From: Spirosoma panaciterrae DSM 21099
GTDB lineage: Bacteria; Bacteroidota; Bacteroidia; Cytophagales; Spirosomataceae
NCBI RefSeq assembly: GCF_000374025.1
Contig: NZ_KB893201.1
Span: 1-55,864 of the forward strand
Direction of reading: 5' to 3'
DNA length: 55,864 bases
The stretch's first letter is position 1; each line of letters starts with the position of its first letter. Both the position numbers and the translations under genes were made by a program. The notes beneath the pieces were generated by a model. The model worked only from the letters and a program-made list of their open reading frames with translations, made no database searches and had not been told where the DNA came from. Shown here piece after piece: positions 1-8,218 of this stretch.

Positions 1-226
1 TGTGTTCGAAGCGATCGGCTTTTTTCCAGCGATCAAAGTAATAATATACAGCTTGCCAGTGAGGAAAGTTAGAAGGCAAATTGCGCCATTGACAACCTGT
101 ACGTAAGAGCCAGAAAATAGCATCCATGATGGTACGTAATTCGTGTTTACGCTTGCGCTGAAGGTCAAAAAAAGCCGAAATTGCTGCCCATTGAAGGTCG
201 GTCAGTGGTTCCCACTGTTTGGTCAT
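1..226 (-). CDS. IS5-type transposase, N-terminal part (cut by window edge)
   Basis: Reading the minus strand from an ATG at 226 gives about 75 residues that run off the left edge. The start is MTKQWEPLTDLQWAAISAFF, followed by LRTIMDAIFWLLRTGCQWR and LPSNFPHWQAVYYYFDRW. This is the N-terminal helix-turn-helix region (DUF4096-like) of IS5-family DDE transposases, which binds the element's ends. The catalytic DDE part lies outside the window, so activity cannot be judged. The gene points out of the window and away from the lipoprotein gene at 354. Family assignment is from motif memory and is fairly secure; the subgroup is not determined. Confidence 0.85.
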   Translation of the reverse strand, partial: MTKQWEPLTDLQWAAISAFFDLQRKRKHELRTIMDAIFWLLRTGCQWRNLPSNFPHWQAVYYYFDRWKKADRFEH

Positions 227-294
227 GTCTTTGTAGTTTGGCGACCACAAAGTTGGCACGACCTTCAACCTTTCTCAGTTTCCCAACACGCTCT
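1..294 (-). mobile_element. 5' end of an IS5-like insertion sequence
   Basis: The transposase start at 226 is followed outward by about 70 bp of non-coding DNA. This ends near AACACGCTCT (285-294); read inward, AGAGCGTGTTGGGAAACTG resembles a terminal inverted repeat of IS5-type elements. The boundary is an inference because the other end is outside the window. Beyond it the DNA becomes AT-rich cassette-like sequence. Confidence 0.5.
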
Positions 295-353
295 AAAAAA
301 TGATGCACTACCACAACTTTACAATCTTTAGTACAATTAAATGCTTTGGTAAT

Positions 354-785
354 ATGATAATTATAAAGCCTTCCATCATTATATTGATTTTTTTATTTAT
401 CTTGTCTTGTGGTGTCGTTAGAAATGCTTCAAAATCTAATGACCAAGCAAAAATACAAGGAGTCTGGTTAGCACAAACTGAAAGCATAAACGGCATCAAA
501 AAGGATGTGTCTTTTATGTATGTCTTCAAAGAAGATAAAATTACTTTTACCGACGAAACAGGGAAGGAGGTGAATTATTTTTTCAAGTTGGACACGAACA
601 GCAACCCCAAGTTAATTATTATTCAGCCAGAAGAAATGCTGTCTGATTCCAAGCCTGTAAGTGTTGCTTATGAGTTGGATAGAGATTTGTTGAAGATTGT
701 AGTTGCACCTACGGGCTTAATTCCCCTAGAAATATCTGACAAAAACAATCAAGAGTTGATTATTTGCAAGCGAAAGAGTTTATAA
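354..785 (+). CDS. small lipoprotein, TIGR03067/lipocalin-like (function unknown)
   Basis: A 143-aa protein starting MIIIKPSIIILIFLFILSCG: a short basic start, one hydrophobic stretch and a lipobox-like LSCG, so it is predicted to be a lipoprotein. The mature part has IQGVWLAQTESINGIK, then alternating strands (VFKEDKITFTDETGKE, VAYELDRDLLKIVV). That pattern resembles the TIGR03067 or lipocalin-like families, which begin with a GxW motif. An upstream ATG at 300 is possible, but 354 puts the signal peptide at the N-terminus. The gene is AT-rich unlike the permease genes to the right, and sits between the IS5-like end and the first structured repeat, as a cassette gene would. Function is not known. 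Confidence 0.6.
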   Translation: MIIIKPSIIILIFLFILSCGVVRNASKSNDQAKIQGVWLAQTESINGIKKDVSFMYVFKEDKITFTDETGKEVNYFFKLDTNSNPKLIIIQPEEMLSDSKPVSVAYELDRDLLKIVVAPTGLIPLEISDKNNQELIICKRKSL

Positions 786-888
786 AAATGCCTAATTATA
801 TTGCTTTAGAAAAGGTCTTATTTATTACGAAGTAAGAGCAACTCATAAGATACAAATGAAGAGACCCTCCGCACTTTCAGACAGCACA

Positions 889-1051
889 GCACACAACACG
901 GGTTTTGCGTCAGGCGGGCTGACGTGCAAACATTGGAGCTTTATACTTCTATTGAACATTTGTAATAAATTGAAGCTTTGTGATCCTAAACCCGCCCGAA
1001 CGCCAAGCCGAGAACCGTTAGCGGTCATTGTAAAACGACACACAAGAAACG
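889..1051 (+). repeat. structured cassette-type repeat, copy 1 (attC-like)
   Basis: Imperfect inverted repeat with inner arms near CGGGTTTTGCGTCAGGCGGG (899-918) and AACCCGCCCGAACGCC (989-1004). It ends with CCGTTAGCGG (1015-1024) and the tail GTAAAACGACACACAAGAAA. It shares with the copy at 2269-2437 a central block (TACTTCTAT followed a few bases later by CATTTGT) and this tail (CGTTAGYGG, then GTAAAACGAYACACAAGAAA). The two are therefore copies of one element. The fold (outer GTTAG-type ends, inner arms, long loop) resembles an attC site, but the extended tail is not a standard attC feature. Confidence 0.65.
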
Positions 1052-1066
1052 TAAAATAAAATCAGA

Positions 1067-1507
1067 ATGACAATCAATCCATCAATAAAAGACCTTGAAG
1101 TATTAATTGGAAATTGGACAGCAGAAATTTCAAATGCCTCATTTCTTCCAGACCTATCGACAACTATACAAAGTGTAGCCACATTTGAATGGTTTGAAGA
1201 AGGTGAATTTTTAGTTTTACGACTAGGAACAAAAGTAACACCTCATTCAACTTGGCTCATTGGACGTGACCAAGATTTCCCTAATTATACGGCTCTATAT
1301 TTTGATGACCGTCATGTTTCACGTGTCTATGAAATGTCTTTCAACGATGATACATGGAAAATATGGCGAAACGCACCAAACTTCATGCAAAGTTTTGAAG
1401 GCAAGATTAGTGAAGACAGGAATACAATTGTCGGAGCATGGAGTAAATCGTTTGATGGCAAAGAATGGGAGCATGATTTTGACCTTTTGTATAAACGAAA
1501 AATATAG
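1067..1507 (+). CDS. DUF1579-like small soluble protein (hypothetical)
   Basis: A 146-aa protein with no signal peptide. It opens with SIKDLEVLIGNWTAEISNAS, then EWFEEGEFLVLR, YTALYFDDRHVSRVYEMSF, TWKIWRNAP and FEGKISEDRNTIVGAWSKS. The LIGNW start and the repeated strand pattern ending in GxW resemble DUF1579/lipocalin-type beta-barrel proteins that occur as single genes in many soil bacteria; no reaction is known. It starts 16 bp after the tail of the first repeat and is followed 26 bp later by the arr pseudogene. It is AT-rich, which supports recent acquisition with its neighbours. Confidence 0.6.
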   Translation: MTINPSIKDLEVLIGNWTAEISNASFLPDLSTTIQSVATFEWFEEGEFLVLRLGTKVTPHSTWLIGRDQDFPNYTALYFDDRHVSRVYEMSFNDDTWKIWRNAPNFMQSFEGKISEDRNTIVGAWSKSFDGKEWEHDFDLLYKRKI

Positions 1508-1533
1508 TAAACCAAAAGTATAAAATTCACAAA

Positions 1534-2257
1534 ATGGAATTTTATACTTTTAATAATGTCGTTAAACTCTGTCTTCAAGGCATGGAGATGGAAGTAAACA
1601 AACTTTTTCTGCAAGGCTTTGACGAAGCATCAAATGATTTTGAAAAATTTCTTGCAGCACATTGTGTTGCCCGAAACCAAAAAACTGTTTCTGAAAAAAT
1701 TAGAGTGGTTTGAAACAACCTTACAGTTTGCATTGAATGTAAATGATGAAACAGTTAAAAGTGCTTTCCCTTCGCTTTATTTAAAAATAGCAAATTGTTA
1801 CGAAGAATTAAAAGATCCAATAAAAGCATAGGCGAATGCTGACTTGGCAATTTCGTATAAATACAATCCTTCTGACAAAGGTCCATTTTATCACGGGACG
1901 AAAGCCGATTTACAAATTGGCGACTTACTGATAGCAGGCGCTAATTCAAATTACAAATCTGATTTTAAAATGAATCATATTTATTTCACAGCACTAGTTA
2001 ATGGTGCAGGACTTGCTGCCGCATTAGCAAAAGGTGACGATAAAAAACGAGTTTATATTATTGAACCGACAGGAAGTTTTGAAAATGACCCAAACCTTAC
2101 GGATAAAAAATTCCCAAGCAATCCAACTCGTTCATATCGTTCCGAAGCACCTTAAAAAATTATAGGAGATGTTACAGATTGGGAAAGACCAAAACCAGAA
2201 GGCCCGCAAAAGTTCCGTGAAGAATTGGAGAGCAGTAAAGGAGAAATTATGAATTGA
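1534..2257 (+). pseudogene. arr: rifampin ADP-ribosyltransferase (arr), broken by one frameshift and two stops
   Basis: The C-terminal half is clearly Arr, which inactivates rifampicin by ADP-ribosylation: GPFYHGTKADLQIGDLL, MNHIYFTALVNGAGLAAALA, VYIIEPTGSFENDPNLT and FPSNPTRSYRSEAP. An N-terminal helical extension (MEFYTFNNVVKLCLQGMEME and on) resembles Bacteroidota forms of the enzyme. Three lesions are visible. A run of six A at 1694-1699 shifts the frame; five would restore KTVSEKLEWFETTLQ. TAG at 1829-1831 interrupts DPIKA and ANADLAIS. TAA at 2153-2155 stands where Leu is expected, before KIIGDVTDWE. The same frame then continues to a natural TGA at 2255-2257. The product is unlikely to be functional unless the lesions are sequencing errors. 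The stop lies 11 bp before the second structured repeat; other arr genes are known integron cassettes. Confidence 0.85.
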
Positions 2258-2268
2258 CAGACAAAAAC

Positions 2269-2437
2269 AACGAACCGCTAACATGGTATTGGCAAAAGCA
2301 CGGCAGACGGAGGTAATTGAGCATTTGTACTTCTATCAGCATTTGTTCCAATCTTCAGCTGACGGAAGTCTATTGCCGTGCCTTCGCCAATACCTGTTCG
2401 TTAGTGGCAGCCGTAAAACGATACACAAGAAATGCGA
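2269..2437 (+). repeat. structured cassette-type repeat, copy 2 (attC-like)
   Basis: Outer pair CCGCTAAC (2275-2282) and GTTAGTGG (2400-2407). Inner pair: GGTATTGGC with GCACGGCA (2285-2305) against TGCCGTGC with GCCAATACC (2374-2394), with matching 4-base internal loops. A 68-base central region carries the block shared with copy 1. The tail GTAAAACGATACACAAGAAA matches copy 1. It follows the arr pseudogene directly, the place an attC site takes at the 3' end of a cassette. The ends deviate from the strict GTTRRRY core, so attC identity is not certain. Confidence 0.7.
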
Positions 2438-2476
2438 ATTCATGTCCAAACTATTGTCATTTTACGCATAAAATGG

Positions 2477-2508
2477 ATGAGCCCACAAAAGCCGTTGCTC
2501 ATTTTTTT
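2477..2508 (+). terminator. rho-independent terminator
   Basis: ATGAGC (2477-2482) pairs with GCTCAT (2497-2502) and is followed by a run of T to 2508. It would end transcripts reading rightward out of the cassette region. The rest of 2438-2700 holds no convincing gene. Confidence 0.6.
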
Positions 2509-2623
2509 ATAATCAAAGCTCCCTTATCTCCCTGATAATCTAAACGAGTTGATGACCCAGAAACTCGATGAGCTAGCCGACTTTAAGGTCCTATTTTAAA
2601 TTTTTGTAAGACATTGATTTTTA

Positions 2624-2661
2624 TCATTGCCCCTGGGCTATCGGTGCGGCAGGAGCAATGA
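2624..2661. repeat. inverted repeat downstream of permease operon 1
   Basis: TCATTGC-C-CCTG (2624-2635) pairs with CAGG-A-GCAATGA (2650-2661). It lies 40 bp beyond the stop of the last permease gene. No T-run follows on either strand, so a termination role is only a possibility. Confidence 0.5.
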
Positions 2662-2700
2662 CAAAAAATACTCTATTGGCGCATCAATTGCTGCACCCAA

Positions 2701-5340
2701 TTATTCCGACCGTAGCGATTTGACCGGATTCATCAGCGCGGCTTTGATGCTCTGGAAACTAACCGTCAGCATAGCAATGACCGCCATTAACAGACCTGTC
2801 AGGGCAAATACCCACCAACTGATTCCGATTTTGAACTCGAAATTTTGCAGCCACTGACTCATGGCATACCAGGCAATGGGTGAGGCTATCAGCATAGCAA
2901 TGGCTACGAGTTTCAGGAAATCTTTGGTCATGAGGGCAATGATGCTGGTAACGGACGCCCCCAATACCTTCCGAATACCGATTTCTTTGGTGCGCTGCTC
3001 GGCCGAAAACGTAGCCAGACCGAACAGGCCCAGGCAGGCGATCAAAATGGCGATCAGGGTAGACGTTTCGATCAGTTGCGAGGTTCGGGTTTCGTTCTGA
3101 TAGGCCTGCGCCAGGGTTTTATCCAGAAAGTCGTACTCAAACACCTGATTCGGAAACGTAGTTTTCCAGGCTTTTTCGATGGTGCCCAGAGCCGCCTGTA
3201 TCGATTCGGTGGTAGGTGTTTCGCTTTGGAGTTTGATGCCTGCCTGATAAAAATTATTCGGAACCACCTGAATAACCGTTGGGTCGATTTTCTGATGCAG
3301 CGAATTGACATGGAAGTTTTTCGCAACCCCGACAATCGTAGCAAACTCCTGCCCGTCCCCGAAATAGACTTTCTGACCAATGGCATCGGCTGGCTCGCGA
3401 ATGCCCATTCGGTCTATGAATATTTCATTGGCAATAATCTTAAACGACGCCTTCGACGTATCGGTGTCCCTGAGCTTTTCGCCCGCCAGCAGTTGAATGC
3501 CATAGGTGTCCAGGTAATGCGAATCGCCCATTTTCATCTGCGTCTTAATCTCAATGGGCGTTGCTCCTTTTCGGTATTGCATACCCTGCATCCAGTTGCT
3601 TTCGGCCGATGCACTGTTGAACGAAAAGCTCACTTCTTTGATCTGTGGCGATTCCATCAACTGAGCCCGCAAGGTTTGTAGCTTCTCGGGCTTGTTGTCG
3701 GGCAGCCCAACGGTGATGAGAGCGGCTTTATTGAAACCTAGATCGGCATTCTGAAAAAAAGACAACTGACGATTAATCAGTAAGGCGCTGCTAATCAGAA
3801 TCATCGAGACCGTAAACTGAACGACTACCAATCCCTGCCGAAGTGTTGCGCTGCGTTCGCCCTGCGGGAGCTTGTTACTTTTTAAAGCCCAGATGGGCGG
3901 CATTCCTGACAACCGAAAGGCGGGATACGTTCCGGCCAGAAGGGTGGTCAAACCAGCTAGTCCGGCCAGAAATACGCCAATTTTCCAGGTGAACAGATCG
4001 GAAGCGGTTAGTGGTAAGCCCATCATGGTGGCGATGCTGGGAAGCACTAGCCAGGCCAGTAACATACACAGTAAGGTAGACAGGAAGGTAATCAGTCCGG
4101 CTTCGGTCAGAAACTGGTAAATGAGCGACAGCCGGTTGCTACCCACCGCTTTGCGAATACCAATTTCTTTCGCTCGTTTGAGGGCCTGAGCGGTTGTCAG
4201 GTTAATAAAGTTGATACAGGCAATCAGGAGCACAAACGCCCCGATGAGAGCGAGTATATTGAGCAGTTTGCTATTGGCCTGCCGTCCGCTGAAATTGAAT
4301 GAATAATGGAGCTGGGAAAGCGGATTGAGTACGAAGTGCTGATGCTCAATGGTTTTAGGGTCTTTTTGATACTTGACCTGAATGGCATGAAACCGACTCG
4401 TTAACTGCTCTGGCCGAAAGCCAGGCTTCAGTAAGGTATAAATCTGAAAATTATCTCCAAAGCCGTTCCAGCCGTGCGAGTCGAAATCGGGTTGTACGCG
4501 CTTGAGTGTTGGAAACGAAACCAGTACATCGAACGGGAAATTGGTGGTTTTGGGGTAGTCTTTCAGAACGCCGGTTACACGCAGGTCTTCTTTCGTATCG
4601 TACCGAATGGTTTTGCCAATAACATCCGTGCTACCAAACATTTTCTTCGCATAGGATTCGGTCAAAACCACCTGATCTGGTTGAGAGAGGGCTGTACGGG
4701 CATCGCCCGTCACCCATTGGTAGTCGAGAAGTTGAAAGAGGCTGGAATTGGTAAACGCAACCCGCTCTTTAAAAAACTCGCCGGATGCGGGAACCGCCAG
4801 CCCTTTGCCCCACTGGTAATAAATCGGCACGATAGACGCAAACTCAGGTGCTTCTTTGGGGAGCACCACGGCCATTTCGGTGTAGGTTCCCGGATGGGTA
4901 TTCGGGTCGCTGTTATTAGCCGTTTCGACCCGGTAGATGCGGTCCCCGTTTTTATGGTGCTTGTCGTAGCTGGTTTCGTGAACAATAACCAGAAAAACCA
5001 GCAGGGCGCAGGTCATTCCCAGCGTCAGACCAAATCCGTTGATGAGCGAAAAAACTTTGGCGTGGCTCAGATTACGCCAGGCGATTTTGACATAATTGCG
5101 AATCATAGCAGGACTTACTAAAATGGGTTGAGGGTACTTTTTAGCTGTTTTTGATTGGGCCCAAGGCCGTAACAATTTCAATGCATTCAAACTATAGCGC
5201 CAATTCGCTTTCCGAACGCCTACCGTCTTGACCCAGTAGTCATAGAGTTCGAGCAAGTCTCCTTGCACTTCCTCTCGGGAGTCAGGGTGACCGAAGTGTT
5301 CGAGGAGCCAGGTGGCGAAACGGGGTGGGGTGTTTGACAT
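2701..5340 (-). CDS. duplicated FtsX/MacB-type orphan permease 1 with permease prefix domain
   Basis: 879 aa. Residues 1-75 form the cytoplasmic prefix domain (RFATWLLEHFGHPDSREEVQ, then GDLLELYDYW). A first membrane helix near 100-120 is followed by a MacB-type periplasmic domain. A first FtsX block contains RAKEIGIRKAVGS (about residue 395), then a second helix, periplasmic domain and FtsX block with QRTKEIGIRKVLGAS (about 780), ending NPVKSLRSE. This is the fused double-permease layout of orphan permeases in Acidobacteria and Cytophagales. FtsX/MacB permeases normally couple to an ABC ATPase for lipoprotein, peptide or antibiotic handling, or for mechanotransmission. No ATPase gene is nearby and the substrate is unknown. 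It is the last permease of the operon PadR1-permease 3-permease 2-permease 1, 90 bp after its neighbour. Confidence 0.88.
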   Translation of the reverse strand: MSNTPPRFATWLLEHFGHPDSREEVQGDLLELYDYWVKTVGVRKANWRYSLNALKLLRPWAQSKTAKKYPQPILVSPAMIRNYVKIAWRNLSHAKVFSLINGFGLTLGMTCALLVFLVIVHETSYDKHHKNGDRIYRVETANNSDPNTHPGTYTEMAVVLPKEAPEFASIVPIYYQWGKGLAVPASGEFFKERVAFTNSSLFQLLDYQWVTGDARTALSQPDQVVLTESYAKKMFGSTDVIGKTIRYDTKEDLRVTGVLKDYPKTTNFPFDVLVSFPTLKRVQPDFDSHGWNGFGDNFQIYTLLKPGFRPEQLTSRFHAIQVKYQKDPKTIEHQHFVLNPLSQLHYSFNFSGRQANSKLLNILALIGAFVLLIACINFINLTTAQALKRAKEIGIRKAVGSNRLSLIYQFLTEAGLITFLSTLLCMLLAWLVLPSIATMMGLPLTASDLFTWKIGVFLAGLAGLTTLLAGTYPAFRLSGMPPIWALKSNKLPQGERSATLRQGLVVVQFTVSMILISSALLINRQLSFFQNADLGFNKAALITVGLPDNKPEKLQTLRAQLMESPQIKEVSFSFNSASAESNWMQGMQYRKGATPIEIKTQMKMGDSHYLDTYGIQLLAGEKLRDTDTSKASFKIIANEIFIDRMGIREPADAIGQKVYFGDGQEFATIVGVAKNFHVNSLHQKIDPTVIQVVPNNFYQAGIKLQSETPTTESIQAALGTIEKAWKTTFPNQVFEYDFLDKTLAQAYQNETRTSQLIETSTLIAILIACLGLFGLATFSAEQRTKEIGIRKVLGASVTSIIALMTKDFLKLVAIAMLIASPIAWYAMSQWLQNFEFKIGISWWVFALTGLLMAVIAMLTVSFQSIKAALMNPVKSLRSE

Positions 5341-5430
5341 CAGGCAAAGGGCATGAGGGTTGGGGCATAGGGCGTGGGGTGAAGAGCTTGTCTTAGGGCT
5401 TACCCTATGCCCTTGGCCCCATGCCCTTTG
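5341..5430. repeat. intercistronic hairpin repeat
   Basis: The G-rich arm from GCAAAGGGCATG (from 5344) through GGGGCATAGGG pairs with the C-rich arm CCCTATGCCC to CATGCCCTTTGC (5403-5431). The arms are about 29 bases with roughly five mismatches. On the mRNA the hairpin fills the whole gap between the stop of permease 2 and the start of permease 1; the 3' arm ends within a few bases of the ATG, with no Shine-Dalgarno sequence. Related hairpins occur at five other places in the window. Confidence 0.75.
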
Positions 5431-8130
5431 CTATTCCGTTCGTAATGATTTGACTGGATTCATCAAGGCGGCTTTGATACTCTGAAAACTTACTGTGACG
5501 AGGGCAATGCCGACAGCCAGCAACCCGGCCAACGCAAAAATCCACCATGAAATAGCGACGCGGTAGGCAAAGTTGTCGAGCCATCGGCTCATGGCGTACC
5601 AGGCAATGGGCGAGGCAATCAGAATGGCGATGGCGACCCAGGTGATAAATTGCCGCGATAAAAGAAACAGAATTTCAGGAATACTGGCCCCTAGCACTTT
5701 CCGGATGCCTATTTCTTTGGTGCGTTGCTCGGTTATGAAAACGGCCAGACCAAACAAGCCCAGGCAGGCAATAAAGATGGCCAGAGCCGAAAAGATCGTA
5801 GCGATGATACTCGTTTTTTGTTCCGATTCGTACAGTCGTGCCAGTCGCTCATCGGAAAACGAATAGTGACATTGTTCCGTTTTTTCGAATCGTTGCCAGG
5901 TCTCTTCGATGTAATCAATCGCTTTTTTTGTGGCATTGGGCTGAATTCGGATGTTTAAAATACTGGTAGCTTGCCGGACAGGACTAAGGTGAAACACCAA
6001 AGGACGAACTTGGCGGTGAAGCGATTCATAATTGAAGTCTTTTAGAACACCAATGATTTTATAGGTTTTAGAACCGTTTACATCGACTTCGGTAATTAGC
6101 TGATCTAACGGATTGCTCGTATTAAACGCTCGCAATGCCGCTTCGTTGATAACCACAGCGGTGCTGTCGGCCAGCCGATTGTTGGCGAAAAAGCGCCCGG
6201 CTTTTAACGGCACCGCAAACGTTTTTACGAAATCCGCATCGACATCCAGAAACTGGCATAAAACGGGATCGGTGCCCGACCGTTTTCCGAACAAATAAGC
6301 ACTTCCCGGAATGCCGTTTGCAAATAATAGGGATGAGTTGCTGACCGATAGTATGGCTGGATTTTTCAATAACTCCGCTTTAAATGCTTTGAGTTTATCG
6401 CCCAGTGCTGCCCCATTGTTGATCGAGAGTAAGTGTTCTTTGTTAAATCCAAGGTCTTTGTGCTGAAGATACCCCAATTGGTTGCGGATGATGATCATAG
6501 CCAGAATTAGGGTAATCGATATCGAGAACTGGGTAATTACCAACAGGCTACGTAAGGAGGATTTCCGTTTTTGTACGCCCGATTTTAAGACCTCGATCGG
6601 TTGAAAAGACGATAAAAAAAAGGCTGGATAACTTCCCGCCAGCAGGCCTACAAGGAGTGTAAAAGCAAGTAGCGACGGAAGGGTATACGCATTGGTAAAA
6701 AGGGGGAGTGTCAACTGCCGACCGGCGAGCTGGTTGAAGCCGGGAAGTAGGAGTTGTACCAAAAACAACGCCACAAGGACCGAAAGACCAGTCATCAACA
6801 GGGATTCGGTCGTAAACTGCCCCATTAGTTTTAGGCGACTCGAACCAATGGCTTTTCGGATGCCTACTTCTTTGGCACGCTTCTCGGAACGGGCTGTCGA
6901 TAGGTTGACGAAATTGATGACGGCAATCAGCAGAATAAATAAGGCCACCACCGAGAAAATATACACATACATACTGTCGCCGATTCGGGCATTCCCCCAC
7001 TCGGTATTGGGGTCGATATTGTATTGCCGCTTTGCGTGCAGATAAATGGATAATAGCGGTTGCATGCGATACTCAAATACATTGCCGTTGGCCAGAAATT
7101 GCTGCATCGAAAAGCCCAATGCTTTTTCGATTTCAGGCCCTAAACGGTCAAGAATCACTTGCTGCATTTTGCGCTCGACCCGCGCTGGGTCTACCCCCTC
7201 TTTGAGAACAATGTACGTGGAGTAATCCCCTTGCAGCCAGTTTTGTTGATTAACCTCGGGATAGGTCGACATCGACAACAGGAAATCACAACGGAAATGC
7301 GACTTATCGGGAAAGTCTTTCATGACACCCGTAATCTGATAGGCGTTCGTCCCATCGACCAGCAACGATTTTCCCGTCGGGTTTTCCTCGCCGAAATACT
7401 TCCTGGCCATGGTTTCGGTCAGGACAATACTGTTCGGCTTTTTGAGGGCAATCGACGGGTCGCCGTGAACGAAAGGCAGCGTAAACACATCGAAATAGGT
7501 GGAGTCGGCCGTGTAGATACTGTTTTCTCTGAAAATCTTGTCTTTGAACCGCAACTCGTGTACGCCAAAGTAGCCGATACGGGTTTGGGTGAGCACTTCA
7601 GGGAGCATCTGCACCAGTGTAGGGCCAGCCGGAGGTGCCGTCTTGGCATTGTTCGCTTCTTCGTTGTTAATCGAACTGTGAACGTAAAGCCGATAGGTCT
7701 GGCTGGCTTTTTTATTGAATTCGTCGAAGTTTAGCTCATCGAGAATGAATAGGAACAACACGATTGAACAGGCAATCCCCAACGCAAGTCCGGTGATGTT
7801 GATGGCCGAAAAGCCCTTGTTGTTGAGTAAGTTGCGATAAGCTATTTTGACATAATTCAGTAGCATAGCAGGGCTCAGTGAAAAAGGTGATACGGCCGGT
7901 TCGCCGGAGCGATTCCGGGATGTATATGATTCTTTATAGCGTGGTTTGGCCAGTGGCTGCAACAGTTTCAGCGTATTCAATAAGTAGCGCCAGTTGGCTT
8001 TTTGCTTTCCCTCAGTCTTCACCCAGTGGTCATACAGTTCCAGCAGATCGCCCTGCACTTCTTCCGAGGTATCAGGATGACCGAAGGTTTTCAGCAGCCA
8101 GGTAGTAAAACGGGGCGGGGTGTAGGGCAT
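5431..8130 (-). CDS. duplicated FtsX/MacB-type orphan permease 2 with permease prefix domain
   Basis: 899 aa. The prefix domain (FTTWLLKTFGHPDTSEEVQG, then DLLELYDHWVKTEGKQKANW) is close to those of permeases 1 and 3. Two MacB/FtsX units follow: EKRAKEVGIRKAIGSSRL near residue 420 and QRTKEIGIRKVLGAS near 805. The end is ALMNPVKSLRTE, a Thr variant of the usual RSE. About eight membrane segments are expected, with both ends of each FtsX block facing the cytoplasm. It is the middle permease of operon 1, 88 bp after permease 3. Sequence between the conserved motifs differs clearly from its neighbours, so this is an old paralogue rather than a recent tandem copy. Substrate unknown; no ATPase partner is encoded in the window. 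Confidence 0.88.
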   Translation of the reverse strand: MPYTPPRFTTWLLKTFGHPDTSEEVQGDLLELYDHWVKTEGKQKANWRYLLNTLKLLQPLAKPRYKESYTSRNRSGEPAVSPFSLSPAMLLNYVKIAYRNLLNNKGFSAINITGLALGIACSIVLFLFILDELNFDEFNKKASQTYRLYVHSSINNEEANNAKTAPPAGPTLVQMLPEVLTQTRIGYFGVHELRFKDKIFRENSIYTADSTYFDVFTLPFVHGDPSIALKKPNSIVLTETMARKYFGEENPTGKSLLVDGTNAYQITGVMKDFPDKSHFRCDFLLSMSTYPEVNQQNWLQGDYSTYIVLKEGVDPARVERKMQQVILDRLGPEIEKALGFSMQQFLANGNVFEYRMQPLLSIYLHAKRQYNIDPNTEWGNARIGDSMYVYIFSVVALFILLIAVINFVNLSTARSEKRAKEVGIRKAIGSSRLKLMGQFTTESLLMTGLSVLVALFLVQLLLPGFNQLAGRQLTLPLFTNAYTLPSLLAFTLLVGLLAGSYPAFFLSSFQPIEVLKSGVQKRKSSLRSLLVITQFSISITLILAMIIIRNQLGYLQHKDLGFNKEHLLSINNGAALGDKLKAFKAELLKNPAILSVSNSSLLFANGIPGSAYLFGKRSGTDPVLCQFLDVDADFVKTFAVPLKAGRFFANNRLADSTAVVINEAALRAFNTSNPLDQLITEVDVNGSKTYKIIGVLKDFNYESLHRQVRPLVFHLSPVRQATSILNIRIQPNATKKAIDYIEETWQRFEKTEQCHYSFSDERLARLYESEQKTSIIATIFSALAIFIACLGLFGLAVFITEQRTKEIGIRKVLGASIPEILFLLSRQFITWVAIAILIASPIAWYAMSRWLDNFAYRVAISWWIFALAGLLAVGIALVTVSFQSIKAALMNPVKSLRTE

Positions 8131-8217
8131 GGGGCGAAGGGGTTGGGGCAGGGGGTAAGGGTACAGGGCCTAGGGCATAGGGTTACTCCTAAGCCCCATG
8201 CCATAAGCCCTATGCTA
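8125..8217. repeat. intercistronic hairpin repeat
   Basis: Nested arms: GGCATGGGGC (8127-8136), which includes the start codon of permease 2, pairs with GCCCCATGCC (8193-8202). GCATAGGG (8174-8181) pairs with CCCTATGC (8209-8216). It belongs to the same family as the repeat at 5341 and occupies the gap between two permease cistrons. Confidence 0.65.
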
Positions 8218-8218
8218 T

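Noticed and set aside
843..1059. Short frames on both strands over the first cassette-type repeat
   Set aside because: They lie on an inverted repeat, and neither has a start context or protein character. The repeat explains the sequence.
2624..2661. Hairpin after permease 1 as a rho-independent terminator
   Set aside because: The stem is good but no T-run follows on either strand, so it is listed only as an inverted repeat.
3076..3681. Long open frame on the plus strand inside permease 1 (201 codons)
   Set aside because: It is antisense to a clearly coding permease and lacks any protein motif; it follows from codon bias in the opposite strand. The same applies to similar frames at 4474-5121, 7159-7734 and 9965-10363.
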